Source: an uncultured Porphyromonadaceae bacterium (lineage in GTDB: Bacteria > Bacteroidota > Bacteroidia > Bacteroidales > Muribaculaceae). From it: a stretch of DNA of 63,393 bases. This document shows, one piece after another, positions 49,174 through 58,244 of the stretch; position 1 is the stretch's first letter; each line of letters starts with the position of its first letter. The notes beneath the pieces are model-generated. The model made no database searches and was not told where the DNA came from. It saw nothing but the letters and a program-made list of their open reading frames with translations. The stretch covers positions 1-63,393 of the forward strand of contig UQLL01000013.1 in NCBI GenBank assembly GCA_900541835.1, given 5' to 3'. The translations under genes and the position numbers were made by a program.

Positions 49174-49794
49174 ATGGACTACAAGAAAATAACGATAGAA
49201 GAATTTATCGAGGTGACGGCCGGCAAGGACCCCGTACCCGGCGGAGGCAGCGTCTCCGCACTGGCAGGCACCCTGGCCGCCTCCCTGGGCAAAATGGTAA
49301 CCGGACTGACCATCGGCCGCAAGAAATACGTTGACGTACAGGCCGACATGGAAGCCATGGTGCCCGTCTTCACCGACGCCATCGCCAGCCTGCTGCAGGC
49401 CATCGCCGACGACGCCGACGCCTACGACCAGGTCTTCAACGCCTACAAGCTCCCCAAAGAGACAGACCAGGAGAAGGCCCTCCGCTCCGAGGCCATTCAG
49501 AAGGGCCTCACCCACGCCGCCCGTGTGCCTCTGTCCGTGGCCGAGCGCTGCGTCAGCATCATGCCCTGCATCAAGGAAGTGGCCGAGAAGGGCAACCAGA
49601 ACGCCATCACCGACGCTTGCGTAGCCATGATGTGCGCCCGCACCGGCGCCCTCGGAGCCATCCTCAACTGCCGCATCAACATCTCCTCCATCAAGGACGC
49701 CGACGTGGCCGGCGAACTCGCTTCCCGCTGCGACCACCTCCAGCAGCAGGCTGTCAGCATGGAGCAGGAACTCCTTAACTCCGTGAAGATATGA
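49174..49794 (+). CDS. fchA: Formimidoyltetrahydrofolate cyclodeaminase
   Basis: The 206-residue helical protein matches the FTCD C-terminal domain, with DPVPGGGSVSALAGTLAASL (about 18-37). It converts 5-formimino-tetrahydrofolate to 5,10-methenyl-tetrahydrofolate and ammonia. The stop overlaps the hutH ATG by four bases (ATGA), indicating coupled translation. Confidence 0.93.
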   Translation: MDYKKITIEEFIEVTAGKDPVPGGGSVSALAGTLAASLGKMVTGLTIGRKKYVDVQADMEAMVPVFTDAIASLLQAIADDADAYDQVFNAYKLPKETDQEKALRSEAIQKGLTHAARVPLSVAERCVSIMPCIKEVAEKGNQNAITDACVAMMCARTGALGAILNCRINISSIKDADVAGELASRCDHLQQQAVSMEQELLNSVKI

Positions 49795-51305
49795 GCGACG
49801 ACGCACACCATGTATACGAGATAGGCACCACTGCCCTCCACTACAACAAGATCGAGGAACTGCTGCGCAACCACACACGCCTGGAGCTCAGCGAGATGGC
49901 CCGTACCAAGATACAGGAATGCCGCGACTACCTCGACCGCAAGGCCGAGAATCCCGACGCCCCCATCTACGGCGTCACCACCGGCTTCGGCTCACTCTGC
50001 TCCAGAAGCATATCCCCCTCCGAGCTCAGCACCCTGCAGGAAAACCTCATCAAGAGCCACTCGTGCAGCATCGGCGACCCCATCGACCCCGTCATCGTCA
50101 AGATCATGCTGCTGCTCAAGGCTCACGCCCTGAGCATGGGCTTCTCAGGAGTGCAGGTCGAGACCGTGCAGCGCATCCTCGACTTCTACAACAACGACAT
50201 CTACCCCATCGTCTACGACCGCGGCTCCCTCGGCGCCTCCGGCGACCTGGCACCCCTGGCAAACCTCTTCCTGCCGCTTATCGGCGAAGGCGAGGTCATG
50301 TACGACGGCAAGCGAATGTCCGGACGCGACATCCTCAACATCTTCGGCTGGAAGCCCATCACGCTCAAGTCCAAGGAGGGCCTCGCCCTGCTCAACGGCA
50401 CACAGTTCATGAGCGCCAACGGCATCAAGGCCCTCATCGACGGCTGGAAGATGGTCAAGTGCTTCGACCTCTTCGCCGCCATCAGCATGGAGGCCTTCAA
50501 CTGCCGCATCGACCCCTTCATGGCCTGCATCCAGCAGGTGCGCCCCCACAAGGGCCAGGCCAAGACGGCCTTCATCATACGCCAGATCCTCAAGGACAGC
50601 GAGATTATCCACAGCGACGACAAGGCCGTGCAGGACCCCTACTCCTTCCGCTGCATCCCGCAGGTACACGGCGCCATCCGCGACTGCATGAACTACGTCA
50701 CCAGCGTCATCCACACAGAGATCAACTCCGTCACGGACAACCCCACGGTGTTCCCGGCCCGCGACCTGGTGGTCAGTGGCGGCAACTTCCACGGCGAGCC
50801 GCTGGCGCTGGTGTTCGACTACATGGGCGTAGCCCTGGCCGAGCTCGGCAACATCTCCGAGCGACGCGTGGCACAGCTCATCCTCGGCGTGCGCGGACTC
50901 CCCGAGTTCCTGGTGGCACACCCCGGCCTCAACTCCGGATTCATGATACCGCAGTACGCCGCCGCCTCCGTGGTCAGCCAGAACAAGATGTACGCCTGGC
51001 CCGCCTCCTGCGACAGCATCGTGTCGTCCAACGGCCAGGAAGACCTGGTCAGCATGGGAGCCAACGCCGGCACCAAGCTCCACAAGATCATCTCCAACCT
51101 CAAGTACATCGCCGCCATCGAGCTGCTCAACGCCGCCCAGGGCGTCGAGTTCCGCCGTCCACTCAAGTCGTCGCCCGTCATCGCCAAGTTCCTCGAAGAC
51201 TACCGCAAGGTGGTGCCCTTCGTGGAGGACGACGTGGTCATGGCCGACTACATCCGCCGGACCATGGAGTGGCTCGACGGCTACGAGATAACCTACGACG
51301 AGTAA
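49791..51305 (+). CDS. hutH: Histidine ammonia-lyase
   Basis: The 504-residue enzyme deaminates histidine to urocanate, the first step of the pathway, although its gene comes last. The MIO cofactor forms from Ala149-Ser150-Gly151 in GSLGASGDLAPLANL. YGVTTGFGSL (active-site tyrosine) lies near residue 63. The length and order are normal. It ends 15 bases before a nitroreductase-like gene on the same strand. Confidence 0.96.
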   Translation: MSDDAHHVYEIGTTALHYNKIEELLRNHTRLELSEMARTKIQECRDYLDRKAENPDAPIYGVTTGFGSLCSRSISPSELSTLQENLIKSHSCSIGDPIDPVIVKIMLLLKAHALSMGFSGVQVETVQRILDFYNNDIYPIVYDRGSLGASGDLAPLANLFLPLIGEGEVMYDGKRMSGRDILNIFGWKPITLKSKEGLALLNGTQFMSANGIKALIDGWKMVKCFDLFAAISMEAFNCRIDPFMACIQQVRPHKGQAKTAFIIRQILKDSEIIHSDDKAVQDPYSFRCIPQVHGAIRDCMNYVTSVIHTEINSVTDNPTVFPARDLVVSGGNFHGEPLALVFDYMGVALAELGNISERRVAQLILGVRGLPEFLVAHPGLNSGFMIPQYAAASVVSQNKMYAWPASCDSIVSSNGQEDLVSMGANAGTKLHKIISNLKYIAAIELLNAAQGVEFRRPLKSSPVIAKFLEDYRKVVPFVEDDVVMADYIRRTMEWLDGYEITYDE

Positions 51306-51320
51306 ACTGAACAAAACCAC

Positions 51321-52106
51321 ATGACCCTCACGCCCGAGGACAATACCCTGGCACAGGCCGTGTTCCAACGACATTCGGTGCGCTCTTTCCGGCTCCGCCA
51401 GCCGGGAGAGCGCACCGTCTCCGCCTTGCGGTCCGAGGTGCAGTATGCCGTGAGCCGCGACGCCGCCATCCACTTCCAGCTCAAGCTCGACGACAACGCC
51501 CCCTTCGAGGGCTTCCGCGCCAGCTACGGAATGTTCCGCAACGTCCGCAACTACGTGGCCTGCGTGGTCGACACAAGCTACGACAACTGTCTCCAGCGGG
51601 CCGGGTTCTGGGCGGAAATGATCGCACTGAAGGCCGTGAGCCTCAGCCTTGGCACCTGCTTCGTCAGCGGCACCTACAGGCCGGAGCGCGTCGCGGCGCT
51701 GCTGCGAGTCACCTGGCGTCTGCCATTCATCCTGACCTTCGGCCTGCCCGAGGAGGAAGATACCACCTTCATGGCCCGCATGATGCGACGCCTGGCCAAG
51801 AGCGACAGGCGTCCGTCAGCGGCAGATGTGCTTAGCCAGGACTCTCTGTCATACGACGTGGTGATGCGGCGCTGGCCGGAACTCAAGATGCCACTGGCAT
51901 CCGTAGCTGCGGCGCCGTCGTCGATGAACCGGCGGCCAGTGAGGATACGTGTCTCCGAAAGCGAGGAGGGTATGCCGCATGTGACTGCCTGCATGGCCAG
52001 GGAATACGCGCAAAGCGAAATAGACATGGGAATAGCGCTGGCCAACTGGCAGGCCGTGGCCGGAGGCGAATGGGACTTCGGCCCTGAGCCAGTGTGGTCG
52101 CCGTAG
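51321..52106 (+). CDS. Putative nitroreductase-family protein
   Basis: The 261-residue protein resembles the TM1586-type nitroreductase domain: an N-terminal FQRHSVRSFRLRQPGE (FMN phosphate contacts), a central YDNCLQRAGFWAEMIALKAV and LGTCFVSGTY. It would reduce a substrate with NAD(P)H and FMN. It is 15 bases after hutH and probably shares the transcript, but a role in histidine use is not known. The call rests on motif pattern only. Confidence 0.65.
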   Translation: MTLTPEDNTLAQAVFQRHSVRSFRLRQPGERTVSALRSEVQYAVSRDAAIHFQLKLDDNAPFEGFRASYGMFRNVRNYVACVVDTSYDNCLQRAGFWAEMIALKAVSLSLGTCFVSGTYRPERVAALLRVTWRLPFILTFGLPEEEDTTFMARMMRRLAKSDRRPSAADVLSQDSLSYDVVMRRWPELKMPLASVAAAPSSMNRRPVRIRVSESEEGMPHVTACMAREYAQSEIDMGIALANWQAVAGGEWDFGPEPVWSP

Positions 52107-52154
52107 ATAACCATGGGCAGAGCTGAGAAGCCTGCCCGCAATTGCATAGTAATG

Positions 52155-52178
52155 GCACCGGGCGACCGGTGCTTTTTT
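52155..52178 (+). terminator. Terminator of the hut operon
   Basis: A 7-bp stem (52155-52161 with 52166-52172), 4-base loop, then six T residues. It separates the convergent nitroreductase and SPOR-protein genes. Confidence 0.75.
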
Positions 52179-52189
52179 CATGCCGGGGA

Positions 52190-53098
52190 TTATTCGGCGT
52201 CCTGCATCCAGATCCAGGCGCCGGGGTATTCGACTATGAAGTCGGTGTCGTGAAGCAGTTCGAGCAGACCGGGACGCGACTGAGGCAGGGTGGTGACGCG
52301 GTAGCTCTTGCCATAAGGGCTGACACTGAGGCTGTGGGCCGACTTGGCGTGCTGCTGCAGGAAGAGGTCGACCTGCTGCTCGGTGCCGAACACGGCCACT
52401 ACGAGGACGCCCTGCGGCTGATCTTCGACGACATTCTGGGGCGCGGGTACGGATGCCTGGACCTCTGTCTTTGTAGCGGGTATGGGCACCACGGAAGCGT
52501 AGTCGATGCCTGCGGGTACGGTTCCGCCGCCCAGCGAGAGGGTCCATAGGAGGATGCTCACGGCGGCCACAAGCGGCAAGGCGATGCCGGCGGCGATGCG
52601 GGTGGCCGTCTTGCTCACGCGCAGTATGTAATAGCCGCTGCCGGTGCGCGTGGCGCCACTCCCCTCTTCCGTCCTGGACTCCTTGGAGGGGATGGCCACG
52701 GGCTGGTAGCCGAGAGCAGCCGCCTGCTGGCGGGCGGTGAGAGCCGGGTCGAAAATGAGCCTGCCGTCAGCGCTGCGGCGAAGGGTGCCGATGCGGCCGA
52801 GGGAAACCTCGCCGTCGGTGTCGAGACGTTGACGCAGCTCATCGATAGCACGCTCCATGCGCACACAGGCGCCCTCGTAGGGTATCCGCTCGCGGCGGGC
52901 GATGCTGGTGGCCAGCAGGCCGTCGTTGTTGACTATGGCGGCATTGAAACACACCTCTCGCACGGGCGCCTGCACTATACCCCATTCCTCGTTGACGTAC
53001 GCAGGGCGCTCCGTAGCGATCAGCGCTCCGAGGCGGGGCACTATCACGCACGAATGGCGGCGCAGCAGGTATTGGATATGGAGTATTAATTCTTCCAC
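52190..53098 (-). CDS. HU-like/SPOR-domain membrane protein
   Basis: The 302-residue protein has an N-terminal region of the CCDC81-like prokaryotic HU type (about 1-125), starting MEELILHIQYLLRRHSCVIVPRLGA, one membrane segment (about 166-188) and a C-terminal SPOR-like domain (about 232-302). SPOR domains bind denuded septal peptidoglycan, so this protein may link the cytoplasmic HU-like part to division sites in the periplasm. This architecture is typical of Bacteroidetes. It stands alone with its own promoter. Confidence 0.78.
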   Translation of the reverse strand: MEELILHIQYLLRRHSCVIVPRLGALIATERPAYVNEEWGIVQAPVREVCFNAAIVNNDGLLATSIARRERIPYEGACVRMERAIDELRQRLDTDGEVSLGRIGTLRRSADGRLIFDPALTARQQAAALGYQPVAIPSKESRTEEGSGATRTGSGYYILRVSKTATRIAAGIALPLVAAVSILLWTLSLGGGTVPAGIDYASVVPIPATKTEVQASVPAPQNVVEDQPQGVLVVAVFGTEQQVDLFLQQHAKSAHSLSVSPYGKSYRVTTLPQSRPGLLELLHDTDFIVEYPGAWIWMQDAE

Positions 53099-53118
53099 GG
53101 ACGAGCGTTTGGTGAATG

Positions 53119-53149
53119 CAAAGTTACTTCATTTTCCCGGATAATGAAA
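53119..53149 (-). promoter_or_regulatory. Promoter of the HU/SPOR gene
   Basis: On the minus strand, TAACTTTG (53119-53126) lies 21 bp before the ATG, with a one-mismatch -33 element (TTTC, 53146-53149). Confidence 0.5.
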
Positions 53150-53299
53150 ATGCCCGGAGGCCCAAATCGGCACTTGCGGGTGTCTACAACTTCCCCAACG
53201 CTTTTGCTAATAGGCGCTTCGGGATGCAGAAAAAATTTTTACAAAACTTAAGTACCGAGGTGACATGTCCGAAGCCGGATTGCCGTGGCAAAGGCAAGC

Positions 53300-53333
53300 A
53301 AAAAGCCCCTGCAGCCATACCGCTGCAGGGGCT
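53300..53333 (-). terminator. Terminator of dsbD
   Basis: A perfect 12-bp stem (53304-53315 with 53322-53333) with a 6-base loop is followed by T residues on the minus strand. Confidence 0.75.
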
Positions 53334-53354
53334 ATATAGGTAGGACTCAGCATA

Positions 53355-55409
53355 TTACTGCCTGTCGCGGAAGTTTTCGAGTCCGGTGTTGAGGAAGTCG
53401 ATAAAGTCGGGAACGGACTCGTTGAAGCCGTAGGGACGGGCCAGGGGATGGCCGTCGGGGTCGAGGATAACGTAGTAGGGCTGGGCATTGGCGCCGAACT
53501 TGATGCGCTGCAGGTAGCTCCACTTGTCGCCGACGGTTCGCAGGGTGCGCTTCTTACCATCCTTCTCCGTCACCTCAACAGGCTCGGGCAGCGGCGCTTT
53601 CTCGTCGACCATGAGGGTGACGAGGATGAAGTCCCGGTCAATGAGGGCCTTGACCTTGGGGTCGGTCCAGACGGCCGCCTCCATCTTTCGGCAGTTGACG
53701 CAGCCGTGGCCGGAGAAGTCAATGAGCACGGGCTTGCCCTGCTCGCAGGCCAGGCGCAGGGCCTCGTCGTAGTTGTCAGTGCGTGCGTGCACCTCGCCGT
53801 CGTACAGAGAGAAGTCCTGGGTATGGGCGGGAGGCGCGAAGGCGCTGATGCTCTTCAGCGGCGCTCCCCACAGGCCGGGCACCATGTAGACGGCGAAGGC
53901 CAGGGAGATGCAGGCGAGCATGAAACGGAAGATGCCTATGCGCTCCACCTTGCTGTCGTGCGGGAAGGTGAGCTTGCCCAGCAGGTACACGCCCAGCAGG
54001 GCGAAGATGACAATCCACAGGCTCAGGAAGACCTCTCGGTCGAGGATGCGCCAGCCGTAGGCGAGGTCGGCTACGCTGAGGAACTTGAGCGCCAAGGCCA
54101 GCTCGAGAAAGCCGAGCACGACCTTGACGGTGTTGAGCCAGCCGCCCGACTTGGGCATGGACTTGAGCACCGATGGGAAGAGGGCGAAGAGGGTGAAGGG
54201 CAGAGCCAGGGCCAGCGCGAAACCGAACATACCGACGGCAGGGCTGAGGAAGTTGCTGGTGGCGGCGGCCTCAACCAGCAGGGTGCCGATGATGGGGCCG
54301 GTGCAGCTGAACGACACGAGCACCAGCGTGAAGGCCATGAAGAAGAGCGACAGGTAGCCGGTGGTGGAATCCACCTTGGCGTCCATCTTGTTGGTCCAGG
54401 AGGCGGGCAGGGTTAGCTCGAAACCGCCCATGAAGGATATGGCGAAGAGCACCAGCAGGGCGAAGAAGATGATGTTGAAGATGGCACTGGTGGCGAGGTT
54501 GTTGAGCGCCGAGGCGCCGAAGATGGCGGTGATTATCAGGCCCAGACCGACGTATATCACGATGATGCCAAGGCCATAGATGGCGGCCTGCCCGACGGCA
54601 CGCTTGCGGCCTCCGTCCTTCTTCTTGAGGAAGAAGCTGACGGTCATGGGTATCATGGGCCACACGCAGGGGGTGACGAGGGCCAAAAGACCGCCCAGGA
54701 AGCCGGCGATGAATATGTAGAGGAGGCTGCGGCCCTGGGTGCCGGGATCGACGCCGAACTGCTTGAACTCGCTCTCCACGTTCTGCCAGTAGGAGCTCTT
54801 GTACGCCTCCACATCGGTGCCGTTTTGCTCCGTGAGCAGGGTCTCGGAGACGTTCAGGGAGTCGGCCATGTCGGTCATGGCCGACTCCTTCTGCTCGGCA
54901 TCCTCCTTTTTGCCAACCTCGGAAACTGCCTCGGTAGCAGCCTTGGCCGTGCCGGACACGTCCTGCTGATGGTGCACGGGCCAGCAGCCTCCGTCGTTGC
55001 AGACCTGTCCGTTGGCCTCCACCTTGACCGAGAACTTGTCGGCGGTGGGCTTGAGCTTCTGGGTGAAGGTGACGGTGCCGGAGAAGTAGTGCTCGTCCTG
55101 CTCGAAGATGTCGCTGTATGCCTTGGTGTACTTGCGGTCGGCGACGGGCTTGCCGACGAGCGTGGCGCCCTTAAGGGCGTCGAATCGGAAGCTGAGGGGC
55201 ACTCCACCGGGCTGTGGGTTACTGGGAGCGTAGAGGTGATAGCCGGCATCGACCTTGGCGGTGATGACCAGCGCGGGACTTTCGGTGCCGGCGCCCTTGA
55301 CGCTGACGGACCACTTGACGGGATCGGCCTGCATGGCGGCGGGCAGCAGAAGAAAGATAGCCAGCAGCCACAGCAGCGGCGCCTTCAGTATGGAAGTGTT
55401 GGTTCGCAT
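53355..55409 (-). CDS. dsbD: Thiol:disulfide interchange protein DsbD
   Basis: The 684-residue inner-membrane protein carries reducing power from cytoplasmic thioredoxin to the periplasm. Order: signal peptide (about 1-28), an N-terminal immunoglobulin-like domain (about 30-150) with CNDGGC, a low-complexity linker, a CcdA-like membrane domain of about eight segments (about 230-540, with a VTPCVWPM segment and a later SCTGP), and a C-terminal thioredoxin-like domain with Cys570 and Cys573 in CVNC. All three domains have paired cysteines. Possible clients include the thioredoxin lipoprotein at 24993-25397. Confidence 0.93.
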   Translation of the reverse strand: MRTNTSILKAPLLWLLAIFLLLPAAMQADPVKWSVSVKGAGTESPALVITAKVDAGYHLYAPSNPQPGGVPLSFRFDALKGATLVGKPVADRKYTKAYSDIFEQDEHYFSGTVTFTQKLKPTADKFSVKVEANGQVCNDGGCWPVHHQQDVSGTAKAATEAVSEVGKKEDAEQKESAMTDMADSLNVSETLLTEQNGTDVEAYKSSYWQNVESEFKQFGVDPGTQGRSLLYIFIAGFLGGLLALVTPCVWPMIPMTVSFFLKKKDGGRKRAVGQAAIYGLGIIVIYVGLGLIITAIFGASALNNLATSAIFNIIFFALLVLFAISFMGGFELTLPASWTNKMDAKVDSTTGYLSLFFMAFTLVLVSFSCTGPIIGTLLVEAAATSNFLSPAVGMFGFALALALPFTLFALFPSVLKSMPKSGGWLNTVKVVLGFLELALALKFLSVADLAYGWRILDREVFLSLWIVIFALLGVYLLGKLTFPHDSKVERIGIFRFMLACISLAFAVYMVPGLWGAPLKSISAFAPPAHTQDFSLYDGEVHARTDNYDEALRLACEQGKPVLIDFSGHGCVNCRKMEAAVWTDPKVKALIDRDFILVTLMVDEKAPLPEPVEVTEKDGKKRTLRTVGDKWSYLQRIKFGANAQPYYVILDPDGHPLARPYGFNESVPDFIDFLNTGLENFRDRQ

Positions 55410-55599
55410 TGATTATTTGCGTGTTTTGGATGTTTTTACGAGGCCGTCGGCCCCTTCTTGGCATAACGCGGCCGGGGATGTGGTTATTGCACTGCAGCGG
55501 GTGCAAAATGAATGCAACGCCTGACGGAGCGACGGAGCGACAAGGCGCACACGAGTCCGAGACTTAGACAGGGTCCTCCGGTCACGTTCTTAAACACTT

Positions 55600-55629
55600 A
55601 AGGCTGCCCTGCTTGTGCGAGGCAGCCTT
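55600..55629 (-). terminator. Probable terminator of the rpmB operon
   Basis: A 9-bp stem (55600-55608 with 55621-55629) with a 12-base loop follows the DUF4295 gene. The T tract is short. Confidence 0.5.
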
Positions 55630-55654
55630 GTATGGTGTGGTATGTGGGACCGGA

Positions 55655-55804
55655 TTACTTGAGTGCGTCCTTGACAGCGTCGTTGGGCACCATTTCCTCC
55701 TTGAAAACGTAAGCACCGGTCTTGGGCGAACGCTCCATCTTGATCACTTTGCTGAAAGTGCGTCCTTCACCTTTCTGAAGAGACGCGACGGTTTTTTTTG
55801 CCAT
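55655..55804 (-). CDS. DUF4295 family small ribosome-associated protein
   Basis: This 49-residue protein begins MAKKTVASLQKGEGRTF and contains KVIKMERSPKTGAYVFKEE; it is too short for most gene finders. Bacteroidetes genomes encode it directly after rpmB and rpmG, as here. I recall it being described as an extra large-subunit protein in a Bacteroidetes ribosome structure, but am not certain of the name. It is highly basic in its first half, as expected for an rRNA binder. It starts 13 bases after the rpmG stop. Confidence 0.88.
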   Translation of the reverse strand: MAKKTVASLQKGEGRTFSKVIKMERSPKTGAYVFKEEMVPNDAVKDALK

Positions 55805-55816
55805 TTCTCAGGGTGC

Positions 55817-56005
55817 TTATTTGATTTCCTTATGTACGGTGACGCGCTTGAGGTACGGGTTGTACTTCTTGAGCTCAAGACGCTCGGTGGTGTTCTTGCG
55901 GTTCTTGGTGGTGATGTAGCGGCTCATGCCGGGCACGCCGCTGCCCTTCTGCTCGGTGCATTCGAGTATGACCTGCACCCGGTTGCCTTTAGCTTTCTTT
56001 GCCAT
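55817..56005 (-). CDS. rpmG: 50S ribosomal protein L33
   Basis: The 62-residue protein has the bL33 features VQVILECTEQKGSG, YITTKNRKNTTERLELKKY and NPYLKRVTVHKE. The paired zinc cysteines found in some L33 forms are missing (only one Cys), so this is the zinc-free type. It lies between rpmB and the DUF4295 gene. Confidence 0.95.
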   Translation of the reverse strand: MAKKAKGNRVQVILECTEQKGSGVPGMSRYITTKNRKNTTERLELKKYNPYLKRVTVHKEIK

Positions 56006-56031
56006 TGCTGTATCTGGGTTTTACGGGTGAA

Positions 56032-56295
56032 TTACATGGAAATCACCGTGATGTCGCGGTAATCAAGGTTACCTTCCTTCTCGGCTTTCCTGAGGGCGGC
56101 GTTGAGGCCTATCTTGTTGATGGTGCGGAGGGCGGCGGCGCTGACGCGCAGCTCGATCCACATGTTCTGCTCGGGCCAATAGAACTTCTTGGTGTGCAGG
56201 TTCACTTTGAACTTGCGCTTGGTGCGGCGCTTGGAGTGGGAAACGTTGTTGCCCACGGCTGCCTTCCTACCGGTCAGTTGACAAATCTTTGACAT
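56032..56295 (-). CDS. rpmB: 50S ribosomal protein L28
   Basis: The 87-residue bL28 begins MSKICQLTGRKAAVGNNVSHSK, a family hallmark, and contains RRTKRKFKVNLHTKKFYW. It is the first gene of the rpmB-rpmG-DUF4295 operon. A consensus promoter lies about 120 bases upstream, giving a long leader with a stable hairpin. Confidence 0.96.
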   Translation of the reverse strand: MSKICQLTGRKAAVGNNVSHSKRRTKRKFKVNLHTKKFYWPEQNMWIELRVSAAALRTINKIGLNAALRKAEKEGNLDYRDITVISM

Positions 56296-56363
56296 GGCGT
56301 TTTTGTTGTACTACTCTGATTACATGTTTCAGTCTCATGGCAGCCATCCCGTTTCTCATATCA

Positions 56364-56385
56364 CCGGGGCGCATCACTTCCCCGG
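56364..56385 (-). promoter_or_regulatory. Leader hairpin of the rpmB mRNA
   Basis: A 6-bp CCGGGG/CCCCGG stem (56364-56369 with 56380-56385) lies between the rpmB promoter and start. On the plus strand it is followed by T6, so it could alternatively be a terminator in that direction, but no upstream plus-strand gene is present. Confidence 0.4.
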
Positions 56386-56414
56386 CTTTTTTAAGAGGAG
56401 CCATAAAACGGGGG

Positions 56415-56446
56415 CAAAGTTAGTGCTTTTTTCCGACTCCACCAAA
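56415..56446 (-). promoter_or_regulatory. Promoter of the rpmB-rpmG-DUF4295 operon
   Basis: On the minus strand, TTTG (56443-56446), 20 bp, TAACTTTG (56415-56422): exact consensus. Confidence 0.7.
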
Positions 56447-56504
56447 TGTTTTCGCATTTTTCTCGAAAAAAAGCGCCCGGACCCTGTTTGCCGGCCCCCG
56501 GCTC

Positions 56505-56535
56505 TTGCACGGGCGCAATATTATTTGTAAATTTG
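56505..56535 (+). promoter_or_regulatory. Promoter of the iorAB operon
   Basis: TTG (56505-56507), 20 bp, then TAAATTTG (56528-56535) lies 34 bp before the iorA ATG. Confidence 0.65.
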
Positions 56536-56569
56536 CGCTCAGAAAACTAACCTAAATCTAATATATAGA

Positions 56570-58210
56570 ATGAGAACCAAACGCCTGTTACTGGGCGACG
56601 AAGCCTTTGCCCAGGGCGCCATCGACGCCGGACTTTCGGGTGCATACGCCTACCCCGGCACGCCGTCGACCGAAATCCTCGAATACGTACAGTCCTCGCC
56701 GATAGCCCGCGAGCGTAAACTGCACTCCCACTGGTCGAGCAACGAGAAAACGGCAATGGAAGAGGCCATGGGCATGTCGTTCTGCGGCAAGCGTGCCACC
56801 GTGAGCATGAAGCACGTCGGCCTGAACGTGGCCGCCGACCCGTTCGTCAACTCCGCCATGACCGGCGCCAACGGCGGCCTGCTGGTGGTGGGCGCCGACG
56901 ATCCCTCGATGCACTCTTCCCAAAACGAGCAGGACTCCCGCTTCTACGCCAAGTTCGCCCTGCTCCCCTGCCTGGAGCCCAGCGACCAGCAGGAATGCTA
57001 CGACATGGGCGCATACGGCTTCGACCTCAGCGAGAAGTACGGAGTGCCCGTGCTGCTGCGCCTCGTGACCCGCCTGAGCCACTCCCGCGGCGTGGTGGAA
57101 GTCGAGGACAAGCCCCGCGAGGAAAACAAGCTCCACTACCCGGGCGACGCCAACCAGTGGGTGCTCATGCCCGTCAACTCCCGCAAGCGCTACAAGGAGC
57201 TGATCAAGGTCTACGCCGCACTCGAAGAGGCCAGCGAGAAGTCCCCCTTCAACTCATACACCGACGCCAAGGACCACAGCCTGGGAATCATCGTCTCCGG
57301 CCTGGCGTACAACTACCTCAAGGAGTGCTTCCCCGACGGCATCCCCTTCCCCGTGCTGAAGATCTCGCAGTACCCGCTGCCCACCAGCCTGGTGCGCCGC
57401 CTGAGCGACGAATGCAAGGAGCTACTTATCATAGAGGAGGGCATGCCGGTGATCGAGGAGGCCGTGCGCGGCACACTCGACCTGCGCCATGACGTATACG
57501 GCAAACTCGACGGCATGCTGCCCCGCACCGGCGAGCTCACCCCCGACGACGTCCGCAAGGGCCTGCTGCGCCTGCGTCCCAACCTAACGCTCCTGCACCG
57601 CGACGAGCCCGCCGTGGTGCCCCAGATTGTGGCCCCGCGTCCGCCGGCACTCTGCCAGGGCTGCGGCCACCGCGACGTATACCACGCTCTGATCGACACC
57701 CTCAAGGGCTATGAGAGCCCGAAGGTGTTCGGCGACATCGGCTGCTACACGCTGGGCTGGCTCTCCCCCTTCAACGCCATCGACACTTGCCTGGACATGG
57801 GCGCCAGCATCACCATGGCCAAGGGCGCGGCCGACGCCGGCCAGCACCCCGCCGTTGCCATCATCGGCGACTCCACCTTCACCCACTCCGGCATGACCGG
57901 CCTGCTCGACGCCATCAACGAGGACTCCGACGTGGTTGTCATCATCAGCGACAACCTCACCACCGGCATGACCGGCGGCCAGGACTCCCAGGGCACCGGC
58001 AAGCTCGAGGACATCTGCCTCGGCCTGGGATGCAAGCCCGAGCACATGCGGGTCATCGACTCCCTGCCCAAGAACTACGAGGACATGAAGGCACTGTTCA
58101 AGGAGGAAATCGACCACCACGGCTGCTCAGTGATCATCTCGCGCCGCGAATGCATCCAGACCGCACGCCGCCACGCCGCCGCAAAGGCCAAGGCCGCCCA
58201 GAAAAAGTAA
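56570..58210 (+). CDS. iorA: Indolepyruvate ferredoxin oxidoreductase, alpha subunit
   Basis: The 546-residue TPP enzyme oxidatively decarboxylates aryl-pyruvates to aryl-acetyl-CoA with ferredoxin. The N-terminal pyrimidine domain begins LLLGDEAFAQGAIDAG and has YAYPGTPSTEI. The TPP pyrophosphate domain starts at CQGCGHRDVYHAL (from about residue 362) with the later GDSTFTHSGMTGLLDA. The C-terminal ferredoxin-like domain with two 4Fe-4S clusters of archaeal IorA is missing: the protein stops with a Lys/Ala tail after SRRECIQTARR. Downstream are IorB, an aminotransferase and a CoA-transferase. Confidence 0.9.
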   Translation: MRTKRLLLGDEAFAQGAIDAGLSGAYAYPGTPSTEILEYVQSSPIARERKLHSHWSSNEKTAMEEAMGMSFCGKRATVSMKHVGLNVAADPFVNSAMTGANGGLLVVGADDPSMHSSQNEQDSRFYAKFALLPCLEPSDQQECYDMGAYGFDLSEKYGVPVLLRLVTRLSHSRGVVEVEDKPREENKLHYPGDANQWVLMPVNSRKRYKELIKVYAALEEASEKSPFNSYTDAKDHSLGIIVSGLAYNYLKECFPDGIPFPVLKISQYPLPTSLVRRLSDECKELLIIEEGMPVIEEAVRGTLDLRHDVYGKLDGMLPRTGELTPDDVRKGLLRLRPNLTLLHRDEPAVVPQIVAPRPPALCQGCGHRDVYHALIDTLKGYESPKVFGDIGCYTLGWLSPFNAIDTCLDMGASITMAKGAADAGQHPAVAIIGDSTFTHSGMTGLLDAINEDSDVVVIISDNLTTGMTGGQDSQGTGKLEDICLGLGCKPEHMRVIDSLPKNYEDMKALFKEEIDHHGCSVIISRRECIQTARRHAAAKAKAAQKK

Positions 58211-58244
58211 ACACCCTAACCAAATACACATTATAGTATATAAG

